Source: Sipunculus nudus (lineage: Eukaryota > Annelida > Sipuncula > Golfingiida > Sipunculidae). From it: DNA of 64,000 nt. The first letter of the stretch is position 1; the number at the start of each line of letters is the position of its first letter. The notes beneath the pieces are model-generated. The model was not told where the DNA came from and did no database searches. It worked only from the letters and a program-made list of their open reading frames with translations. The stretch is taken from positions 76,582,300-76,646,299 of the forward strand of contig CM049314.1 in assembly GCA_026874595.1 (NCBI GenBank), written 5' to 3'. This document shows, piece after piece, positions 1-9,483 of the stretch. The translations under genes and the position numbers were made by a program.

Positions 1-600
1 GGAATTAAAAAAAAAACTTGTATATATTTGTCCAAAAAATTTTGCTGAGAGGGTCAGACCGAAACTAGCAGAGGCTCAAAGTGATTACTTGCGAGCCAAA
101 TATTGATATGACAAACGTGTAGTGGGAGATGAAGTTTTTACGCGGGATGATGAAAGTTAGGTCATCAAATCTATCAGACCAAAACGGGGGAAGCGACCGT
201 CACAGAAAACTGTGAGATATGATTCTCAGGTTGACTCCGCTTCAGAATAAGAGTTCGACCAGGGCCATGAACAATCTATATGAACACAATGTTGTCAAAT
301 TGATGCTTCTGATGACAATTTGAATCTATCTTATCGCACCAAACTATAAAACCATGAAATTTTTATGTACCTTCAAAAGATTCTGTTCTAAATATTGAGA
401 TACAGCATATGGATCCTCGAAATGAGTCAAATTTAATATATGTTGATAAAAACTTTTGGGTTAGAACTTTGAAAAACAGCATTGGTATTATTGAGAATAC
501 AAATAATACAATGCTGAATATATCTAATAGCAGTGTGTCTCATAGTCCATTTCCATATACTGAAAGTACTTTAGGAGATATAAATAATGACCTAGATTGA
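1..600 (+). pseudogene. decayed retroelement-like coding remnant
   Basis: Plus-strand translation of about 16-250 gives a broken frame. It includes a basic, Gln/Ala-rich stretch, then YDKRVVGDEVFTRDDES, then a basic RPKRGKRPSQ tail, with in-frame stops between. The 'GDEVFTRD' pattern recalls the C-terminal region of LTR-retrotransposon integrases (GD.V..RD), but the match is short and I cannot assign a clade. A short Asn/Ser-rich open frame at 409-600 follows and has no recognisable domain. I infer an old, inactivated retroelement piece and cannot tell whether it belongs with the LINE remnant at 915-1320. Confidence 0.25.
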
Positions 601-914
601 GTGACTTTATAAATACATCTTAAACAAATTTAATCATGTTTTACTGGAAATAGAACTCTCATAAGAACAGATTTGAATTATTCAGAATATGGTTCAGAGT
701 TTAATCATTCTTTTTGCATAATGATACACATACAAATGAATATAACACAGATGAAAACATTTCTGATATTTTTTATACAGGTTCCTCACTAATGGTTTTT
801 GATGAACTTCATTCAAAACCTGCCCATAACCACACTGGCACCTTAACTAACAATAAGAATCACTCAGGTAAGTAAGTCAGTGACAGCAAAACCTCTCCAC
901 ATAGTACAGAAATT

Positions 915-1320
915 TTGAAAATAAATACCTGGAATGTGCATGGTTTAAAATAATATACGAGTAAGAAATTTTTATTTTAAGGAACTTATGAATCAATAGG
1001 ATATAATTGATTTTATTGAGACTTGGGCAAACTCTTAAAACTAGTACAATTATAAAATTTATGGTTATTTAGGGTATTCAAGCACACGCAAAACAATGAG
1101 ATGTGGAGGAGTTCTTGTGTTTCTGAGGGATGCACTATAAACTGTTGTTAAACATATCATAACCAGTTATATTGACATAATTATAACACTGTTTGATGGA
1201 GTCAGGTAAGGTTTTAATAAAAAAATATTGCTGTCAATGCTGCTTATTTTGCACCAGAGTACTATAATATTAATAATTATTTGGAATTTTATCAAAAATT
1301 ATTAAATGACGAAAAGCTGT
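915..1320 (+). pseudogene. LINE endonuclease-domain relic
   Basis: Plus-strand frames read, in order, INTWNVHGLK, a segment ending IETWA, CGGVLVFLRDAL and NAAYFAPEYYN. These match the order of AP-endonuclease motifs in non-LTR retrotransposons: the N-terminal Asn strand, the ETW motif, the GGG.....R block and the Y.PP/APE..... strand. Several stops and frameshifts break the frame, so the copy is dead. No reverse transcriptase follows; after about 1,330 the sequence is AT-rich and unrecognised. Retention of the 5' part without the RT is unusual, because LINE copies are normally 5'-truncated. It was probably cut off by a later deletion. Confidence 0.55.
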
Positions 1321-1329
1321 TGATGATGA

Positions 1330-1620
1330 TTTTGATAAACAAATAAATGTATACTATGAGCAGGCTCATTTTATGTGCTCATAGTTAGATGAATATATAA
1401 TTCATTTTTTGTTAATTTTGTTTTGTAATTTTTTTGGTAATTCTTTTGTTAGCTTTGTTCTTCAGACAAGTGCGATCAGCCAGAATAAAGCTAAAACTTC
1501 TTTAAGTATAGTGTTTTTTATTATTATTATTATTTTTATGCAACAACGATATCTTGTCAATTATTTATCCCTATATATTGTATTCTAAAGACACGAATGT
1601 AAACATATTGCGTTAAAGAC
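1330..1620. other. AT-rich intergenic stretch
   Basis: Nothing coding is visible. There is a short inverted pair around 1345-1385 (tatgagcaggctcat, then gtgctcatag) and a TTATTATTATTATTATTTTTA tract near 1517-1540. Confidence 0.5.
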
Positions 1621-1905
1621 CGGCTTCTGTGGCTCAGGGGTAGAGCACAGGACTCAAAGCCGGAAGATCGTGAGTTACAATCTCAGCCGAGAAGTGGTGA
1701 GATTTTTCAGGGTCGGCCCCACCCAGGGTGAGCGCTCTGCAGTCTTAATGGGAAGGCTGTGCCCAACGGCCATATTTCACCTACAATCGAGTGCGCAAGG
1801 GGTAGATTTCACACTTAGGTTCCGAAGGCGCAGTAATCACCGGGCCTGATTAACACCAATATATAAAATGAGAGGAGACTGTGATACTGCTATGTCAAGG
1901 AGTAG
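1621..1905 (+). repeat. tRNA-derived SINE-like element
   Basis: The first ~70 bases resemble a tRNA. They start GGCTTCTGTGGCTCAGGGG, which contains an A-box-like TGGCTCAGGGG followed by TAGAGC, and carry a B-box-like GAGTTACAATCTC. The anticodon arm (around ACAGGACTCAAAGCCGG) pairs poorly, so this is not a functional tRNA gene. A non-tRNA body follows (cagggtcggccccaccc ... accgggcctgattaacacc) and grades into AT-rich DNA without a clean poly-A tail. This A box, B box and unrelated body layout is typical of tRNA-derived SINEs transcribed by RNA polymerase III. I see no clear target-site duplication, so both ends are approximate. Confidence 0.6.
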
Positions 1906-2117
1906 AAAACCGGAAGAAATTCTGAAGATGTACATATATTTAGTTAACTTAGCATTAGAAAATTTGAAGTGGTTCCCTCCAACAGAAAAAAAAAAATACT
2001 AACAAAAATATTGCCTTGTAGTCTGTATATAGCCTAAAAATGATTTAGCTTTGCTTTTTTGGAAATATTTAAAACCCGACACGCCTTTTTATTAACTCTA
2101 TATCTAATAATTTACAG

Positions 2118-2138
2118 CCCCCCCCCCCCCCCCCCCCA
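2118..2138. repeat. poly-C homopolymer
   Basis: About 20 consecutive C residues. Similar C or G runs occur near 4745-4762, 6100-6130, 6176-6192, 17441-17454, 51290-51299 and 55936-55949. Exact lengths are prone to sequencing error. Confidence 0.8.
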
Positions 2139-2269
2139 ATGTTGAAAGTGCCATATTCATTTGTATTTAAATTGGGACAGGCAATTAAAGCCGTATCTTA
2201 GGTATCTGATAAATCTGTAAACAGCAATACAGATATTTCTGGAATACAGACAGGATACTGCATTTTAAA

Positions 2270-2475
2270 GCTTTATTATCGCCCGTCTATGACGGGTCGT
2301 ATTATGTTATCTGTTATGTTATGTCCGTCTGTCCATCTGTCCGTCTCTTTACTTTTAGTGTCGCCTCGTATTATGTTATATAACCACGGTCCGTCTGTCC
2401 GTCTGTCCGTCTCTTTACTTTTAGTGTAGCCGGGATACCCTTGTAGAGCTTTGATGGATTTTCGCGACACTCAGT
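2270..2475. repeat. CCGTCTGTCC-rich tandem block
   Basis: Two roughly 75-bp repeats each contain CGTATTATGTTAT, then runs of CCGTCTGTCCGTCT, then CTTTACTTTTAGTGT. The internal CCGT/CTGT tetranucleotide iterations resemble the GACA/CTGT microsatellite tail seen again near 50,430-50,470 in the opposite orientation. There is no coding signal; the minus-strand reading frame is a by-product of the repeat. Confidence 0.6.
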
Positions 2476-2569
2476 AGAACTATTTTCCAATAGTTTTTCT
2501 CTCCCGAGAAAATATAGGCAAAATCCACGTATATTTAATGTGGTCAGTGGTCACAAGGCTACATTTTTC

Positions 2570-3480
2570 TGTCGCCGTCGATTTTATAAGGAATATGATG
2601 GACTCTGAGGAAACTCAGAAATATTAACCATTATTATATCTAGCCTTAGTTCTATTCCCGGCATAATCCATGCATATATAATGTGGTCAGAGGTCACCAG
2701 ACTTGGGTGGTGCCGTGATGAATTACCAAAAATATGATTGCTTTTCATGAAACTCATTAAAACTAGAATACGTGTAGTCGACAAGCGACTGCATGTATAC
2801 GCCAAAATCAGATTGGGACGGGTGAAGTGAAGCCTTAATAGAGTGGCAAGGGGAAATAGAGTGAGGCGTGTTGTATATTAGCATTGATGTCTGCAGCCGA
2901 AATATGTATGTAGGTAGCGCCACCTGCCATAAATCCAGAAAGTTTACGAATTTTAGACAGATAAGTCATACCACTGCCGAGTAGTGGCAGATCCCACGGC
3001 AGACAAACAGACGGAAAAGCTGTGCAAAATTGGTAGCAGGTGGCGCCACCAGTTTGCGTATGATAAAGAGTTCTGTGAGATCTATCCACATGCAAAATTT
3101 CAGGAGAATACGTCAAACCAGTCCTGAGATGTAAGCCTGGATGTTTGCAGCCTGAACGTGAATGTAAGTGGCGACACCTGTCATAAATCAAGAAAGCTAC
3201 CCAGGATGAATACACATGTAAAATTTCAGGTGGATAAGTCCAATCACTCCAGAGATAGAGAGTTCTATTCGGGAAACGAACGCGGCGGCGGCGACGGCGG
3301 TGGAACCTGGTCAAAAACATAGTATCCGCAAAACTTTGTTTTGGCGGATACAGTTATTAACCAATACAGTTTCTCAGCAAAATTCACGCATATTTAATGA
3401 GTTTAGAGTCACAAGTCATGGAATGTGTCACTGCCTGGCCACTGGGCAATATTTTCCCAACCACACATTTTCCTTTGTAT
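2570..3480. repeat. unclassified interspersed repeat with strong hairpin
   Basis: Shared phrases recur inside it: 'gtggcgccacc', and CATGCAAAATTTCAG near 3,089 against CATGTAAAATTTCAG near 3,212. The end is marked by a GC-rich stretch (cggcggcggcgacggcggtgg) and a hairpin around 3321-3350, where GTATCCGC with AAAAC pairs with GTTTT and GCGGATAC. The 161-residue Arg-rich minus-strand frame covering much of this has no protein-like character. I regard the block as a decayed transposable element of unknown class. Confidence 0.4.
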
Positions 3481-3489
3481 CATGAGGTT

Positions 3490-4300
3490 ACACAATCAGC
3501 GATAGATACAGTAGGCCTATAGTCAATATTTCATTCGGGCAATTCCTTATCGAGATCCAGTGTCGTAAGTTGAAAACTTTCCTTGTTTTGGTATGAATCA
3601 TATGAAAGATAAGCCACATAAGACAGGCACATTAACAGAACAATAATTACCTCATATTAGATGAAATTAACAGGTATCGATAATACAGAACATGGTACAA
3701 TATATGAGTTGTTTACATATATCAGGCAAGCCTTGTCTGTGTAGCTGTATGAAGAGACTGACCGCAATGGAAGTATAGAAGATGGTTTGGATTTAAACAC
3801 ATATCAGTATTTTAGTGATTTTCATTATTAGTGAGTCAGTTACTATGATTACTTAATACGGGGTATTTAAATAATATTTAAATAAAATTGCATTACATAA
3901 TTTTATCCAAATATATATTAGCCGTTTAGGTTATTTATATGTTAGGGAGCAAACAGCTGAGTGTTATATGTTTATTTAGATTGAACCGTCCTTCCTATGT
4001 TATACGTCAGATAACCTGCGTTAGATGCATTCATCATACATCAGGTTAAACATTGGTGTTCATGTTTATATGATTTTATATGACAACTGTTCAACAGCTC
4101 TACATATAATATATAAATCTGCTGTACTGTTAGAGTATATAAATTATAGATTTTCTTAAACTGTATTAAAGTGTATTGTAATATGTTCAATATGTACATC
4201 GGATCTCTTGAAACATGGGTTATTTGTTTATTTACATATAGATTTCGTGGTATTTATCTGCCAGTTGATTACATATAATAGTGTGCTTTACATTTTCTCC
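3490..4300. other. AT-rich stretch, possible intron
   Basis: No motif or reading frame of note. It ends in a pyrimidine-rich tract and CAG acceptor immediately before the exon-like segment at 4303, so it may be intron of that gene. Confidence 0.35.
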
Positions 4301-4302
4301 AG

Positions 4303-4419
4303 ATAATAAATGATTTCGAGAGTTTGGTTAAATTCGGGGACAGAAGTGGAACATGCAGTGAACTGCTACCAGAACTAGCTGATCTGCTTGATATTGTTCA
4401 AGGGGTGTCTGATGTGGAG
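4303..4419 (+). CDS. orphan internal exon, unidentified protein
   Basis: A 117-base open segment is bracketed by a good acceptor (ttttctccag) and a good donor (GAG|gtaaat). It translates in one frame, phase 0 at both edges, to 39 residues starting IINDFESLVKFGDRSG and ending LLDIVQGVSDVE. Unlike the surrounding AT-rich DNA it is rich in acidic and leucine residues and looks like an amphipathic helix. I do not recognise the family. The next exon-like segment with compatible phase is at 5554. The gene's other exons, if real, lie left of here and were not identified. It could also be a chance open frame flanked by splice-like sites. Confidence 0.4.
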
Positions 4420-5278
4420 GTAAATAATAGGAACAAATATATCCCCTTTTTAAACAATTACTTGTTTTACCTGAAAAAAAATTTTGTCAAATTTCTGCAT
4501 TCAGAGCAGGATGTTTATCATTAAAATATAATAGGTATAAAACAGGGATAAAAATATTGGTAACATAAGAGTAGATGCCTAAATGCCAGATATTCCTATG
4601 AATCATGATCCATACTGATCTGGATTCTCACAAATTAAAGGGTAGCAGGAGGTAACTATTTAATGGCTTTTGTAGAAATGAAACATAAGAGTATGATGTC
4701 TCGATTCTTTTAAATCAGACATGCAAGAATCTTAAATAAATCTGCTGGGGGGGGGGGGGGGGTGTATGGGTATATATTAAACAGCAGAGAATATCACAAA
4801 GTACAAGTTTTTCTAGCATGAGGGTTATGAATTTTCTAATGTTATTCAGTATATTGTCTATATACTCATCTTCAATTTGATGAGGGGGGTATTATTTTTC
4901 TCATTAATCAATCTAATTAAAACTCCATGTGCAAGAATAGGATAGAATCTATTTTTACCAAGAACAAACTGTTTTTGTTTTTCCAAATCTCATAACACAT
5001 TTTTTTGGTATTATCTATGCCTGTAGTAGGTTCTAGATACAGAAGAGCACCAGTAAATAGATATTTGTCTTGCTTTGGCTCAATAGTAACACAGTTTGAT
5101 ATTTGTGTTTTCTTTTTTTTTTTTATAAAATGTTATAATTTAAAATATATAGAATGAATTTATTGTAAATATTAAATATATTGTTCAGCATACGGTGCAA
5201 ATAACAAAATATTTATTTATTTTTTAATTTAAACCCTCCAAACTACCCTGTGATGCAAGTATTAGATGTGAGTCATAT

Positions 5279-5328
<50 letters not shown>

Positions 5329-5553
5329 TTTAATTTTTTTACAAATGATACTTAATTCAGTTGTTGAGGGAGACCAATATTATAGTGTGTAATAATATAT
5401 TATAGTTTTAAACATTGAATGCATTTTAACAAAGAAATATATTGTTCCCCAATAGAGTGCAAATTACAAATCATTTAAGACTCATTCTTTCCAACTTAAA
5501 TACATTTAGATGCATTACGTTCCTTTTGACAAAATCAATCAACTTTTTTACAG
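4420..5553 (+). other. probable intron between the orphan exons
   Basis: AT-rich sequence containing a poly-G run (about 4745-4762) and a (TA)n microsatellite at 5282-5322. No coding signal on either strand. Confidence 0.35.
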
Positions 5554-5679
5554 TTTGTAGAAGTGGACCCTTGGTGTCGAGCAAAATCACCGCCAAGGCT
5601 TGTACTATCCAGAGGGAGTGGTGCAGCCAGCTGTCCATCAGCCAGGTTAGCCAGCATCAGCTTTGAAAATAAATGCTAA
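5554..5679 (+). CDS. orphan terminal exon, unidentified protein
   Basis: This follows a clear polypyrimidine tract and acceptor (actttttttacag). In phase 0, matching the exon ending at 4419, it reads FVEVDPWCRAKSPPRL, continues through a Gly/Ser-rich stretch and stops at TAA 5677-5679. An alternative donor, GCCAG|gttagc, lies at 5645, so the segment could instead be an internal exon continuing elsewhere. An AATAAA overlaps the end of the frame. I cannot name the gene. Phase compatibility plus well-formed splice sites is the only support. Confidence 0.35.
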   Translation, partial: FVEVDPWCRAKSPPRLVLSRGSGAASCPSARLASISFENKC

Positions 5680-5689
5680 CAGATCACAA

Positions 5690-6419
5690 AATTTGTTGGA
5701 TAGAACATGTAAAAAAGAATGCAGTATTAGAGGTTGAAGAAAGTTTAATTTGTATGAATTGCATATGATGAATACTGTTGCATTTTATTTCATAAATTGC
5801 ATAAGTTCCACATAATTGAAGAATGTAAGATGAAAGATTTTTTTTATTTTATAGTAAAACAGTTGTTTATTTCCGTCTCATTCTCTATATGTAGTCATTG
5901 TATCCAACATGATACAATCCAACTAGGTATGAAACATCAGCAATAAACTCTTTACTTGTATTTCATTTGTTTCTGCTTTTTTGCAGTAATCACAATATAA
6001 ACACTCAAATGATCTAACCAGTGCATGTTGTAGCTGAGTTACTATTTCCAAGGCCAAGACTGGGTCGGAGTCACCACTTGAGATCTCAAACACTGGGTCT
6101 AAACCCCCCCCCCCCCCCTCCCCCCTCCCGGTTTCCATGCCTACACTAGCCTTAAGATCTCGAACATTGGGTCTAACCCCCCCCCCCCCCCAACCCCACG
6201 AACAGACTTCTGCAATGCTAAGCACTCTTTATACTAAACACACGGATTCTTAAACACATCATCAGCCTAAACACTTTGCATCACTTAAAACATGTCTTAA
6301 ACCTAGGCACGTAAGGCTAAAAACGTAATGATAAAACATGTTTAGATGCTAAATGCATAAAAAAGTAGGGACAAAAAATGTGTTTAGCTTTGTGTTTAGC
6401 CTTAAACACTATTTTTACA

Positions 6420-6476
<57 letters not shown>

Positions 6477-6900
6477 AGCAAAACATACCCGAATAAACAA
6501 GAAAGACACCTGATCTGCTATAGCAATGAACGATGCGATGTCACCACAGAAACTGACACAGGCCAAGTGAACACAAAAATCGATAACTGAAAACGAAATC
6601 TATTCTTCAGCTGCTACATATAGCATTCAAAATAAAGGTTGCTGAAGAGCGAAGGTTTCAGCTTTGCGAGTTCTGGCATCTTTAAACCATGTGTAAAGCG
6701 CAGTCTCTATATCTTCTGCTTTGCCTGTTCTTTTCCGTTTCCGATCTTTGTTTTTGTTGTTAATGGCATCTTGTCGCAACTCGTCCGACTTCGGCAAAAT
6801 TCGGCAGATGTGTTAAGCTGAGCAGCCGAAACGGGAAGCTATCTCACATTGTGGGACTTTATCTTCTTTCAACTTGATTACTTCTAGACTCTGGGACAAG
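5690..6900. other. non-coding stretch with paired poly-C repeats and (TA)n
   Basis: There are two ~70-bp repeats near 6078-6120 and 6150-6195, each running 'gatctcRaacaYtgggtcta' into a poly-C tract, and a (TA)n tract at 6422-6474. The segment 6240-6420 is rich in 'taaaca/gtttag' words that form inverted pairs. No gene is recognised. Confidence 0.5.
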
Positions 6901-7070
6901 GTTAAATAATTTCCCTTTCTAGTTGGCTTGTTTCATGGCAGCAGGTGTCGAGTGTCAGTTGAGGAGCAGTTTTAACACTCAGCGGGGCGAGTTCGTGTTT
7001 GCGTCACCTCGGCAGACTGGTCACTGATCACTGATCACCGGCCTACCTCGAGGTCATCGCGGTTTGTTTT

Positions 7071-7291
7071 ATGACTTCATTAAAGGCTTTGCTGTCTAGG
7101 AGTAGGCCGTTTGGTATGTCGCAGGGGTCCGTCTGTTTGTCAAACAATCTGACAGGAGCAGTTGAGATACTTAATGGGGCCATCCATTCTTTACTGCAAC
7201 TGTTCAACGGAGTTGTGAATGCCGATACGCCCTTTGCCCATAACTTTATGATAATTTCGATGGCTACACCCATTTTGTTTGCAAATATCAG
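7071..7291 (+). CDS. possible first coding exon, unidentified gene
   Basis: An ATG at 7071 opens a frame of 73 codons plus 2 bases, starting MTSLKALLSRSRPFGMSQ and ending near a donor (ATATCAG|gtatct). The 150 bases upstream are more CG-rich than the surroundings (ggggcgagttcgtgtttgcg ... cctcgaggtcatcgcgg), as at a promoter. The N-terminus is basic and Ser-rich; the rest alternates hydrophobic and polar residues without a known motif. The minus strand is also open across much of this interval, which weakens the call. No downstream exon was found before the Helitron at 7548. Confidence 0.3.
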
Positions 7292-7466
7292 GTATCTGAC
7301 CCATACTTCAGGCTTTTATTATTGCTAATAGCCGAAAGTTGCACCTATCCGAATTGCTATTATAAGGAGATTTCTATAGATGTCAAAGATAGTGGTTTTG
7401 GATTTCAGGTTTTATTGCAAATAAACGAAAATTTCTATTAAGCGAATTGCCAATAGGTAGAGATGA

Positions 7467-7469
<3 letters not shown>

Positions 7470-7547
<78 letters not shown>
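7470..7547. repeat. (TA)n microsatellite
   Basis: About 78 bases of TA dinucleotides with one TT interruption. It abuts the 3' end of the Helitron at 7548. Confidence 0.95.
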
Positions 7548-7548
<1 letters not shown>

Positions 7549-8395
7549 TAGCTTATAAACCCGGTATACCGGGCTTATTCCCGGGTTGGGGAGATAAATT
7601 AACTGAGATGTGGAATGTTGGCTCATTTTTCATTCCAAAAGTTAACAGAAAATATAGGTTTTAAGTGGAAAACTCTCTCAATAAGATATGTATAAATATT
7701 TTTTTTACATTTATTTACTGTTGCTGTCCTCATGGCAAGAAATGCATACCCCGTAATGTTTACCTTGAAGACCTGGTCAGTGATGATGTTTACATTGCGA
7801 ACTGGAATAAGACGCGGGGGCATTCAGGTTTTCAATGATATTTGACTGGATTCTATCGTTGGACGTATAAAGATAAGGTTGTTGTGAGGAACACATGAAA
7901 GATTTATTAAATGTACGTTGCAAGGAAACTGTTTCTGAAGAAAGAAACAGAAATATGCACCTCGTAAGTAGCAGAAGCTGACCCAACGGGACTCCATGCA
8001 GAGGGTGCGTATCCCATTTTCAGCATTTTTTTCCATCATACCAGACATATTTTGAGGGCTGAAATCCCCGACACCACTCCACCCCATCCCACCACACCCC
8101 ACCACTGTTCCTTAAATTGGGACCTTGAATTAGGTTTTGTCATTAATCCTCCTAGGTTGAACTCTCCATTTCATAAAGCGATAAACATGCGTTTTTCTCT
8201 TTTACTGACCACGAACGTGGGTGAAAGCCTCGTTCAAATGTAAGCCCTGAATCCCTCACTGAAAGCAAGTGTTATTCATATGAACAATAGTAGTGTTTGA
8301 GGTTGAGTGACCACGAAGCACGATGGTCATTGCCGAAGGCAGTTCGGCTGTGCTCGGTCTAACCTCCGTGCAAGTAAGAAAAAACGAAAAAATCA
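7548..8395 (-). mobile_element. non-autonomous Helitron, copy 1
   Basis: On the minus strand the 3' terminus is a GC-rich palindrome, CCCGGTATACCGGG (plus 7560-7573), then about 8 bases, then CTAG (7548-7551) followed by host T inside a (TA)n tract. A terminal hairpin, CTRR and A^T insertion define a canonical Helitron 3' end. The same end occurs at 62,283. The distal portion, about 8195-8365 (ctcttttactgaccacg ... gtcattgccgaaggcagt), also matches 63,775-63,982, so both are one family in one orientation. The 5' TC end is not resolved. No Rep/helicase frame is present; a 66-residue minus-strand frame at 7623-7823 may be passenger sequence. Confidence 0.7.
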
Positions 8396-8399
8396 CTCA

Positions 8400-9480
8400 A
8401 AATTATATGTTCATTAAAAATTATATATTTTTATATCGCCTATGTCACTGCGGGGATAAAAACTTTTAAAATGATGTATGGCACAGTACTGTACATCACG
8501 CGGTTTTAGAGAACATTGCGAACAGAAGTGAAATGAATTCCTTTTATAAGTATTAGATTTATATGTGTGTGTGTGTGTGTTTTATCAAATAAATAAAATA
8601 TGCTTTATAAATTTATAGATATAATAATTATTTAACTTCATTTGCTGTATTGATTAAAAAATGAATGTGAGGGGTTCAGGTAGCCCTTAGGGGCTGCCCC
8701 CTGCAAACATTCCTCCTGGATTTGGCCTTGCATTGCTGAGTATAGGATGGAGATGTAGTTGATATATACTTGTAAGAATTGTTTTCGACCATGTCCGGTT
8801 TATTCTGTGTGTTGTTCTCGCCATATCTTGTCTTGTAATATGTGCATGGTGATGGAAAACACTTATGTTAATATCACCAAAGTTTTAAAGATGTCGACAG
8901 AAACCCATTCCACCAGTTCAATATGTTTACAGAATTTATTGAGATAGCCACACCAATGAATCAGACCACACACCCAGAAAACACTAAAATAAAGCTAGTT
9001 TTTAGTTCTCGTTTCCGACAAGTTTAATAATCAGTCCCCCCTGTTATTCATAATGATGCGCTAAAGCCGATTTTCCATAAGGCCAAGATTTCCCTCTCTG
9101 AACATGTCATTCTGATGTAGTGTCATATCGTGTAAAGAAAAAGCCAGGGTTAAGGCTGCGTTAACAATTAAATGAGAGCAACCCGTTCACCCACTCTTTA
9201 AAATCATCTCAAGTGAAAATTAAAATAATCCTACAAAGGATGTTTATTCTACATAGCATTTTTTATATATGAATAGACATCTAGACCGACAAAAAGGACC
9301 CTAGTCATGGAAAATGAAATATCACAGAAAAGGGATTAGTAAGATTTTGTTGTAAGAAAAGTGGTCCCACTTTGTTCATAGGTACACAAAGGTTATTTCC
9401 TTGCATCTTACTTATATTATATTATATTATATAAGTTAGTTATATGAATTAGTTTCTATTTTTGATATGAAATACAGTTA
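8400..9480. other. AT-rich stretch; downstream flank of lengsin-like gene
   Basis: No coding signal. It contains a short (TG)n near 8567-8580 and an (ATTAT)n run near 9414-9432. TTTATT at 9243-9248, which is AATAAA on the minus strand, is a candidate poly-A signal for the gene ending at 9484. Confidence 0.4.
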
Positions 9481-9483
9481 AGC

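Noticed and set aside
1621-1695. Functional tRNA gene
   Set aside because: The anticodon stem does not pair properly and the sequence continues into a SINE body.
2835-3320. 161-residue minus-strand protein with RRRRRR
   Set aside because: It lies in an interspersed repeat; the Arg run comes from a CGG-rich tract and no domain is visible.
6378-6590. Tyr/Ile-repeat peptides over (TA)n (also 7438-7626 and 17081-17263)
   Set aside because: Translations of microsatellites, not genes.
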